A DNA stretch of 38,491 bases from CAYNWK01 sp964400875 (lineage in GTDB: Bacteria > Chloroflexota > Anaerolineae > Anaerolineales > UBA4823). Below the pieces are notes generated by a model. The model saw only the letters and a program-made list of their open reading frames with translations, did no database searches and was not told the origin of the DNA. The stretch covers positions 1-38,491 of the forward strand of contig CAYNWK010000023.1 of assembly GCA_964400875.1 (NCBI GenBank), given 5' to 3'. Of this stretch, positions 24,322 to 30,659 are shown one piece after another. The position numbers were made by a program, and so were the translations under genes. How positions within the stretch are numbered: position 1 is the first letter of the stretch; each line of letters opens with the position of its first letter.

Positions 24322-25701
24322 TCAGTTCAGGATGTATTGGATGGTTGGTGGAGGGGGCCAAAGAAAATATACCGTCGTCCAGTTATGCCAGGAGACATAA
24401 TCTTCATCACTGTAGCCCAGATCGATCCAGTAGCGACCAGGGATGCCTCCCCCGACATCGGCGATAGTCGCCGCGCCGTAGCCGGGCACGTATACTTGCG
24501 TACCGCCGATGAGCCGGTACCAATCCAGGGTGACCGCGGCGACCCCTCTACGCAGCCTCGCTCCGCTCGCGGTGACGTCATCACAGCGATCGTCAAAGAT
24601 ACGGCAGGGCGAATAAGAGGTCGCATACATGCTAACCTTTCGCCAATATGTGATGGTCCCTCCGGGTACTTCCAAGGTATGAGGCACGACTTTAGTCCCA
24701 TACTCAACGATTTGATTTTGCGGTTCCTGGGCGATGTATTCGGCTTCTACCTGGCGCTGGACTTGCTCACCGTTCTCGTAGCGCACCCTAACCCTTCGAG
24801 CGGTGAGACCAAACCGACCTGCTTGAATCACGTCCTGAGTATCCAGCTCGAGTTGGTCGGAGGGTTGGAATTCGCTCTCGAATGGCAGCGGCTCAGTCTC
24901 GAGTTCGACGGTCTCCTCAACGCGTACTACTCGAATTACCCCGTTTGTTGGCAGGGGTTGATCGGGCGCAGGCACGCTGTAGTCCAGACCTTGCAGGGGC
25001 GAACCGGCCTGGGTCAACGCCTCCCCAACCTTACTCGCCGTGGTCTTAATTTCAAAGTCTCCCTCCGGAGACTTAATCGTGATCGGCTGGGAGGGGATAA
25101 TGAAGACTTCCAATGGTTCAACCAGGGGCGTGTCAAGGGCCGGCTCGACATGGTCGGCGGCATTGAGCGAGATGCCAGCCTCCCAAAGCGCGCCACCCAC
25201 GGTGGAGGCGGAAGACTGGATGGACTGTTTTTGCGCTCCGATGGTGATACGGACCGGTACGGCTCGGCGCACCTGGATGGTATGGGCCGTATCGGGAGAG
25301 AGGCTCGACTTTACTGAGGCAGACTCCCCATCGATGATCAGGCGATCATTAGCACCTACGGGAATTTCAGCGGATCTTAACAGGAGGTCTACAGAGCGTT
25401 CAACGCTGCGCAGGGAGGTCTCACCTTCCGGCGTCTCGATCGTCACCGAGACAGCTCGCTCGATCCGGATAACCTCATCATTCCGCAACCAGTGCTCGAC
25501 TCGGGGAGTGAGTTGATCTCCAGGGTAAAGGGGTATTTCCGCGGATTCCAATAAAGTTCCCACTGTTAGCGCCGAGGTGGTTACTTCGACCGCCTCCCCA
25601 TTAATCTCCAGCGTCACCGTTTTCTGAAAGCTGAGCCCTAACACCAACAACCCGCCCAAAACCAGGGCAACAGGTATAAGAGGCCACCGTTTAAAATCCA
25701 T
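24322..25701 (-). CDS. DUF348-G5-3D domain protein (YabE/RpfB-like wall protein)
   Basis: The 459-residue protein has an N-terminal membrane anchor or signal (about 8-24) and four DUF348-type repeats, recognised by the recurring pattern xVxxxLxxAGIxLxxxDxxxP at about 46-66, 103-123, 167-187 and 224-244. A G5 domain follows (about 260-337), then a C-terminal 3D domain (about 356-432) with the three aspartates Asp393, Asp415 and Asp427 and the IADVGGGIPGRYWIDL signature. 3D domains are related to lytic transglycosylase MltA folds; the G5 domain is thought to bind wall glycans. No lysozyme-like Rpf domain is present, so it is closer to YabE than RpfB. Coupled to the flippase gene downstream. Confidence 0.9.
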   Translation of the reverse strand: MDFKRWPLIPVALVLGGLLVLGLSFQKTVTLEINGEAVEVTTSALTVGTLLESAEIPLYPGDQLTPRVEHWLRNDEVIRIERAVSVTIETPEGETSLRSVERSVDLLLRSAEIPVGANDRLIIDGESASVKSSLSPDTAHTIQVRRAVPVRITIGAQKQSIQSSASTVGGALWEAGISLNAADHVEPALDTPLVEPLEVFIIPSQPITIKSPEGDFEIKTTASKVGEALTQAGSPLQGLDYSVPAPDQPLPTNGVIRVVRVEETVELETEPLPFESEFQPSDQLELDTQDVIQAGRFGLTARRVRVRYENGEQVQRQVEAEYIAQEPQNQIVEYGTKVVPHTLEVPGGTITYWRKVSMYATSYSPCRIFDDRCDDVTASGARLRRGVAAVTLDWYRLIGGTQVYVPGYGAATIADVGGGIPGRYWIDLGYSDEDYVSWHNWTTVYFLWPPPPTIQYILN

Positions 25702-25832
25702 AACGGGCCAATTCTATCAGATTTGCTGCTTTGATTTAGAGCCCAGGGTGAGCGAGCCTCAATGGCTCAGAGAGCGCTTATGCCGGAAAATAAAGTGTTT
25801 CCCTTCAGCGACGATGAATTGGACGGGTCCTG

Positions 25833-26618
25833 TCAGTACGGTTCCAAGGCTAACCGGGGAAAACTCGTACTCGACATTCCGATATCATCAACCGGAACAG
25901 CCACAACAAAAAAGAGTCCCCAGTTGGATAACCCTTCAGCTTCCAGGCAGGTTTGGAAGGTGAGGTGGTGATCGCCCGTGTAAAATTGGTTGAACACCTG
26001 CAGGGTGGTTCGGACTTCACCTGTGCTGATATCAATGTAGTTGCTGCGGGGATGCCCTGGCGATAATTTTTGAAACGGCGATCGGCTGACGACGATATAT
26101 TTCTGCATGTAACCATCGCCATAGATCAGGTAGACCGGCATACCCGGCCATAGATCGTAGAACTCTTCACCGGAGAGATAATTATGCGCCAAAAATCCGG
26201 TGACCCCGCGCTGCTCAGCCAACCTGAATTGAGTAACCTGTCCTGGCTGACCAGTTACGTAAGCGCCCTGGTTGGAAGGTTGTTGACCGACCTTTAATGC
26301 CAGCACATTGGGGACGTATACCCCGCGTATCTGCGAGCTACTGCCATCGCCGATCTCGTTAATGAACTGGTCCAGGGTGGGCAGTTGGGATGCGGTCGAA
26401 TCCCCGGTATTTTGTGCTTCCTGGGGGAAATCATATCCCGCTCGGTTGATGGTTGAACCGGTTTCAGAGAGCGACGCCCCAAACAAACGCCCGGTACGGG
26501 CGGGATTGTTTGGAAGATTCGCCGCCAGGATCAGCGACGCCATACACGTCAGCAGTATGACAAGGAAAGGAGGGTAAGCGCGCCTTAGCGGGTAGGTAGG
26601 TGTGGTTGTTGTGTTCAT
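25833..26618 (-). CDS. Sortase-like membrane-anchored protein lacking the usual catalytic Arg
   Basis: A 261-residue protein with an N-terminal membrane segment (about 16-34), a low-complexity stretch (about 35-95) and a C-terminal beta-rich domain that matches the sortase pattern: GVTGFLAHNYLSG with His145, WPGMPVYLIYGDGYMQKYIV, and HHLTFQTCLEAEG with Cys224. In sortases the Cys strand is followed by an Arg in the next strand; here the segment reads SNWGLFFVVAVP with Leu235 where Arg would fit. It may be inactive, use another residue, or have a changed reaction. No LPxTG-type substrate gene is visible. It is upstream of the 3D-domain gene by 131 bases on the same strand. The family call is by pattern only. 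Confidence 0.6.
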   Translation of the reverse strand: MNTTTTPTYPLRRAYPPFLVILLTCMASLILAANLPNNPARTGRLFGASLSETGSTINRAGYDFPQEAQNTGDSTASQLPTLDQFINEIGDGSSSQIRGVYVPNVLALKVGQQPSNQGAYVTGQPGQVTQFRLAEQRGVTGFLAHNYLSGEEFYDLWPGMPVYLIYGDGYMQKYIVVSRSPFQKLSPGHPRSNYIDISTGEVRTTLQVFNQFYTGDHHLTFQTCLEAEGLSNWGLFFVVAVPVDDIGMSSTSFPRLALEPY

Positions 26619-26772
26619 CGATGTTCAACACCTCAGTTCGAGATAATTCAATTCTAGTTGAAAATTTACAGAATTTGTCTTTCGATTTTGTTAGCATAAG
26701 ATTTAATTCATGCAATCAATTTTGTATGATGAAAACAACAAACGCGATTGCTTTTGCGTAGTTAAGTGGTTA

Positions 26773-26799
26773 AAGAAAAAAAGAGCCCAACTGGGCTCT
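26773..26799 (-). terminator. Strong terminator after the ATP-grasp/esterase pair
   Basis: Minus-strand stem AGAGCCC / GGGCTCT (93-99 and 82-88 of the 26700s) with loop AGTT, immediately followed by seven T residues and CTTT. It is a textbook intrinsic terminator about 90 bases past the esterase stop. The rest of 26619-26887 is AT-rich and presumably holds the promoter of the sortase-like gene; I cannot pick a clear one. Confidence 0.88.
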
Positions 26800-26887
26800 C
26801 GCTCTCGAATTGTGATTTTCTATTTGGTTAGGAGTTAAGCAGTTTGCCGGTGAAGTGGGAGTATTCGGGCCTTTCGTATAGCCACTT

Positions 26888-27652
26888 CTACTTCGGCTGT
26901 ACGACCCTCTCAGGCGAAAGGTCGATATGGCCTAAGAAATATGGCATCATCTTCCGCCACCACGGCCAATCGTGGTTAACGTCGTGTCCCCAGAAATCAA
27001 CCCAATGGGGGATGTCTTTATCTTCCAGAATGCGTTTTACGGCGTGGGCGTCGGCGATCATGGGGTCCTCCCAGGCGCCTTGTCCGACGCAGATAATGAT
27101 TTGGCTCTGGCGGTACTGGTCAAGATACCAGGGGTCCTCCAGGTTGGGAAGATAGGCCAAAGGGCTGTTGAAGTAAACGTTGTCGTCCAAATAGTCGCCG
27201 ATGAACATATTCAACCGAAAAATACCGCTTATGGAGATTAAGGTATCGAAAACATCAGGATGGCGGAAAAAGAAATTAGCCGAGTGATAGCCGCCCATGC
27301 TGCAACCGGTTGTGAGAAACTTGCCCTTAAAAGCGCTTTTCTTGCGAATAAAAGGGGCGACTTCATCCATAAAATACCGATCATAGTCGAGATGGCGGCG
27401 AGCTCGGTCGGCGGGATGGCTGCTCCAATTCGTCCAGGATTGATCGTCGATGCTGTCGAGGGTAAATAGTTGAATTTTATAATCGACGATGAAGGGATGG
27501 CAGGCTGCGACCATGCCAAAATCTTCATACTGGTAAAACCTACCGCCTTGGGTTGGAAAAACCACAACCGGTTTTCCCCCGGAACCGTATACTTTGAGCT
27601 CCATATCCTGATTCAGGCTGGGGCTCCACCATTTGTGGTATTCAACGTTCAT
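26888..27652 (-). CDS. Esterase-D-like alpha/beta hydrolase, partner of the ATP-grasp gene
   Basis: The 254-residue protein belongs to the putative esterase family (esterase D / antigen 85 / enterochelin esterase-like). The nucleophile elbow is TTGCSMGGYHSA (Ser118), the acid is probably in GQGAWEDP, and the catalytic His is likely His227 in WGHDVNHDWPWW. There is no signal peptide, so it acts in the cytoplasm. I start at the ATG at 27650-27652, preceded by GAGG; an in-frame TTG one codon earlier is possible. The gene begins nine bases after the ATP-grasp stop and is closed by a strong terminator, so the two form a discrete operon. The substrate is unknown; a thioester, ester or activated acyl product of the ligase is a fair guess. 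Confidence 0.85.
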   Translation of the reverse strand: MNVEYHKWWSPSLNQDMELKVYGSGGKPVVVFPTQGGRFYQYEDFGMVAACHPFIVDYKIQLFTLDSIDDQSWTNWSSHPADRARRHLDYDRYFMDEVAPFIRKKSAFKGKFLTTGCSMGGYHSANFFFRHPDVFDTLISISGIFRLNMFIGDYLDDNVYFNSPLAYLPNLEDPWYLDQYRQSQIIICVGQGAWEDPMIADAHAVKRILEDKDIPHWVDFWGHDVNHDWPWWRKMMPYFLGHIDLSPERVVQPK

Positions 27653-27661
27653 CAAGCTGCC

Positions 27662-28825
27662 TCAATGGGTTTCCTGGATGAACTGCGCCATGGAGACGAT
27701 CTCCTCGAGGTCAGGAGAACGAACCAAGTATCCATAATTCCCCAGCGCTGCGCTGAAAACCCCGCTGATATCGCCATGGAAACAAAGCTCCTGGGGGAAT
27801 TTCTCGAGGATCTCTTCATGGGAGTGGATGTACTGCTTATTAAATTTTCGGCTCACGTAGCAGCAATGGTAGGGGCGTGAGTACGTGGCATTGAAGCGGT
27901 TATGGACCACCACGTTGGCCCATTCCTTGTAGATATCGATATCGTTCGCGAAGTTGAACATGTCCGTTGTGAGCCCGCCGGGTGGACGCATGTTCACCTC
28001 CAGTCCCAGGAGCTCTCCGCTTTTTGCGGAACGGAAGAATTCAAAATGGAAAAGCCGCTCTTTCAATCCATAGGTTTTCAAAACACGCAATCCGGCAGAT
28101 TTTAAATCCGCAGGAATCTCACGTAGTGAATAATAATAGATCAACGAGTCTTCGTTAACCGTCTCCATGATCCCCTGGCTGTAGGTATGCGAGGTATAGA
28201 AGACCGGGGTGCCTTCCTGGTCGACAAGACCGTCGAAAGTGAAAATATCCCCCTCGACGAACTCCTCCATGATGTAATCGATCTCCGGTTTGCGGGAGAA
28301 AAAGTCGGTTAGATCTTCCTGGTTGGAGATCTTGAATGTATCTGCCGCGCCCACCCCACTATCGGGCTTAGCGACGACTGGAAAGCCGACTCTATTAATA
28401 AATTGTTCAGCCTGTTTTTTCGTACGCACGATTTCACCCTGCGCCACTTTCACGTCCGCCTTGAGGAACATTTTCTTCATCAACGATTTGCGGCGCATTT
28501 TGACTATATCCTCGACTTTGGGGCCGTGGATATTAAAATCGGTTCGCAAGGCAGCCTCCAGGTCCAGCCAGTATTCGTTGAGCGATTCGATCCGGTCGAT
28601 TTTCCCGTAGCGATGGGTAAAATATCCCACCGCGCGCACCATCTGGTCGTAATTATGCATATCATCGACGCGATAATATTCGGTGAGCGAGGCGCGCAGA
28701 CCCGAATCGAGTTGGTCGTAGCCTTCCTCGGCGAGTCCTAAGACGTTGACCCCCAGAGCATGCAAACGGTGGGCAAACGGATAATAGTTGGGGGGAAAGT
28801 GCGGCGATAGATAGATGAAATTCAT
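27662..28825 (-). CDS. ATP-grasp carboxylate-amine/thiol ligase of unknown substrate
   Basis: The 387-residue enzyme has a pre-ATP-grasp N-terminal domain (MNFIYLSPHFPPNYYPFAHR) and an ATP-grasp core: GFPVVAKPDSGVGAADTF with Lys153, the hinge YIMEEFVEGDIFTFDG with Glu187/Glu188, FHFEFF (Glu262) and the Mg2+-binding LEVNMRPPGG (Glu276, Asn278, Arg280). All residues needed for acyl-phosphate chemistry appear present. I start at the second ATG, 28823-28825, because GGAGAG lies at the right distance before it and an upstream ATG at 28840 has none. It is not recognisable as a purine, biotin, carbamoyl-phosphate or D-Ala ligase. The paired hydrolase suggests a modification or conjugation pathway. 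Confidence 0.88.
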   Translation of the reverse strand: MNFIYLSPHFPPNYYPFAHRLHALGVNVLGLAEEGYDQLDSGLRASLTEYYRVDDMHNYDQMVRAVGYFTHRYGKIDRIESLNEYWLDLEAALRTDFNIHGPKVEDIVKMRRKSLMKKMFLKADVKVAQGEIVRTKKQAEQFINRVGFPVVAKPDSGVGAADTFKISNQEDLTDFFSRKPEIDYIMEEFVEGDIFTFDGLVDQEGTPVFYTSHTYSQGIMETVNEDSLIYYYSLREIPADLKSAGLRVLKTYGLKERLFHFEFFRSAKSGELLGLEVNMRPPGGLTTDMFNFANDIDIYKEWANVVVHNRFNATYSRPYHCCYVSRKFNKQYIHSHEEILEKFPQELCFHGDISGVFSAALGNYGYLVRSPDLEEIVSMAQFIQETH

Positions 28826-28920
28826 CAAATCACTCTCCATTTGATAACATTAATAATGCCGGTTCACACCTGAGGTGGGAGCAGCTAGCCCGAACCGAAA
28901 GGTCTGATCGAAAAGTAAAG

Positions 28921-29607
28921 CTATTTGGGGGGGTTTTCTAGGCGTAATCCATGCCCGCGCACGGTTACGATGTAGGATTGAGTCGGGTCTACGGAAGCCA
29001 GGCGATCGCGCAGCCGGCGAACCAGGGCATCGAGGGCTTGTTCGGATACGTCCAACGCATTTTCTTCACGCCATACTTTTTCGATAATATCTTTGCGTGA
29101 GACGACGCGCCCTTCATGTTCGTAAAGGATTTCCAGTAAGCGGAATTGGGATACGGATAAGGGCGGGATTACTTCTTCACCGGCGATCCATACCCGGCGA
29201 GAACGTTTTTCGAGGCGCAAGCGACCTTCAGCTTTGGTTCCCGATTCAAGCGGTTCGATCGATTCGAGCGGCAAAGTGGCATCCGAACTCAGGTAAACGA
29301 ATTGCTGCGCCAGGGCAATTTGGATCACATCCGAGTCTTTCAAGACAACCGGATCTTCCACCATTTTGCCGTTATGATGCGTCCCGTTTTTGCTGGCCAG
29401 ATCCTCTAGGATGAATCCGTTGTTGCTCTGCGAGATCCTGGCGTGATGACGGGAGACTTGCCGGTTAGGAATCGGTATATCGCAGGTTGGGTCTCTCCCG
29501 ATGATGAGGGTATCCTTGATCATCCAGCGTTGTCCAATCAAGGGGCCGGACTGCCCGACAAGCACCGGGGTATCCTCGCTGTTCTGATCGATTAGCATGA
29601 AGGCCAT
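28921..29607 (-). CDS. FHA domain plus OmpR-type winged-helix regulator
   Basis: A 228-residue cytoplasmic protein with an N-terminal forkhead-associated domain (about 20-108) and a C-terminal OmpR/PhoB-type DNA-binding domain (about 128-225). The phosphothreonine-binding residues are all present: Gly37-Arg38 (IIGRDP), Ser52-Arg53-His54-His55 and Asn74-Gly75-Thr76 (SKNGTHHNG). The DNA-binding part shows SVSQFRLLEILYEHEGRVVS, ALDALVRRLRDRL and a terminal VTVRGHGLRLE hairpin. There is no receiver domain. The gene is divergent from a Ser/Thr kinase gene only 62 bases away, so phosphorylation by that kinase likely controls it. In EmbR-type regulators the order is DNA-binding first and FHA last; here it is reversed. 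Shine-Dalgarno GGAGGAGA abuts the ATG. Confidence 0.93.
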   Translation of the reverse strand: MAFMLIDQNSEDTPVLVGQSGPLIGQRWMIKDTLIIGRDPTCDIPIPNRQVSRHHARISQSNNGFILEDLASKNGTHHNGKMVEDPVVLKDSDVIQIALAQQFVYLSSDATLPLESIEPLESGTKAEGRLRLEKRSRRVWIAGEEVIPPLSVSQFRLLEILYEHEGRVVSRKDIIEKVWREENALDVSEQALDALVRRLRDRLASVDPTQSYIVTVRGHGLRLENPPK

Positions 29608-29614
29608 TCTCCTC

Positions 29615-29638
29615 CGCGAGTATAATACCAGCTATAAT
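29615..29638. promoter_or_regulatory. Divergent promoter region between the FHA regulator and the kinase
   Basis: The plus strand has TATAAT at 29621-29626 and again at 29633-29638, either of which could serve the kinase. The minus strand has TGGTATTAT (29622-29630), an extended -10 for the FHA gene with a leader of only about eight bases. The overlapping elements imply that the two promoters compete. No clear -35 boxes are seen. Confidence 0.45.
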
Positions 29639-29669
29639 TCAGAATCGTTAACTTAAATCTTAAAGAAAT

Positions 29670-30659
29670 ATGCCAACACCGCTAAAAGCAGAAACCGTAC
29701 TCCGCGAACGCTATAAAATCCGTCGGATCATTGGACAGGGAGGGATGGGGAGCATCTACCTGGCCGACGATGTGCGGTTGGAAGGCCGGCTTTGCGCTTT
29801 AAAAGAGGTTCAACACGACAGTACATTGCCCAAGGATATGCTGCAACAGGCCCGCGACCAGTTCTTGCGCGAAGCGACAGTGTTGGCCAGGTTAGATCAC
29901 CCTAACCTCCCCAAAGTCTCTGATTTCTTCTCGGAGGGCAAACGCGATTACCTGGTGATGGATTTTGTGCCTGGCAAGGACTTACGCACCTTGATGACCG
30001 AATCCCGGCAGCGGGGTGAATTTCTTCCGGAGGCGGATGTATTATCCTGGGGCAAGCAGCTCGCAGATGCGCTAGCCTACATGCATTCTCAGGACCCACC
30101 GATACTGCATCGGGATATCAAACCAAGCAACCTGAAACTGACCCCGAGTGGTTTAATTAAACTGGTTGATTTCGGTTTGGTCAAGATCCTGGCTTCTGAG
30201 GAAATGACCATTACGATTCTACAAGGGCGCGGCACGGCGATTTATACGCCGCTGGAGCAGTATGGCGGTGATACCGGTCACACCGATGCACGCAGCGATG
30301 TATACTCCTATGGAACAACGTTATATCATTTGTTGACCAACCAACCACCGATCGAAGCACGTGAACGCTTTTTACACCCTGGCAGTTTAGTCTCGCCGCG
30401 ACAGGTAAATCCCGAGATTTCTTTACGCACAGAAAGGGCGGTTCTGTGGGCGATGAGCTTGCATCCCGACGACCGGCCCCAAGACATCAATACCCTGAAA
30501 CAGGCTTTGTATGGGGATTTAAGCCCCATCACGCAACCCAGGGGATATTCTCAATCGCAGAGTATTACCGCAGCTATCTCGTCCCCGACCGAGTGGGTTT
30601 TGGTCGGCATAGCGGCTGGCTTGGTGATCCTAAGCCTGATCGCTACTTTGATCCGCTGA
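29670..30659 (+). CDS. Membrane-anchored Ser/Thr protein kinase (PknB/Hanks type)
   Basis: A 329-residue kinase with all Hanks motifs: glycine loop IGQGGMGSIYLADD (22-27), Lys45 in ALKEV, catalytic HRDIKPSNLKL (Asp149, Asn154), VDFGLVK (Asp167), activation-segment end GRGTAIYTPLEQY and the invariant Asp in DARSDVYSYG. A single membrane helix ends the protein (about 310-328), with essentially no extracellular domain, so it cannot sense wall ligands through PASTA or similar repeats. It is divergent from an FHA-winged-helix regulator, a probable substrate. The last 30 bases overlap the end of the convergent GH3 gene. No Shine-Dalgarno is evident before the ATG. Confidence 0.95.
   Translation: MPTPLKAETVLRERYKIRRIIGQGGMGSIYLADDVRLEGRLCALKEVQHDSTLPKDMLQQARDQFLREATVLARLDHPNLPKVSDFFSEGKRDYLVMDFVPGKDLRTLMTESRQRGEFLPEADVLSWGKQLADALAYMHSQDPPILHRDIKPSNLKLTPSGLIKLVDFGLVKILASEEMTITILQGRGTAIYTPLEQYGGDTGHTDARSDVYSYGTTLYHLLTNQPPIEARERFLHPGSLVSPRQVNPEISLRTERAVLWAMSLHPDDRPQDINTLKQALYGDLSPITQPRGYSQSQSITAAISSPTEWVLVGIAAGLVILSLIATLIR

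Noticed and set aside
24292..25317. A 341-codon plus-strand frame opposite the G5/3D gene
   Set aside because: The long length comes from codon bias on the other strand; the minus-strand product has four repeats, G5 and 3D domains.
25702..25832. Possible c-di-AMP riboswitch before the 3D-domain gene
   Set aside because: Wall-hydrolase genes often carry one, so I looked; the 131-base gap has only a short GAGCC/GGCTC hairpin and none of the conserved riboswitch blocks I know.
28867..28877. Palindrome CACCTGAGGTG before the ATP-grasp gene
   Set aside because: Eleven bases with five-base arms is short enough to arise by chance, and no promoter could be placed next to it.
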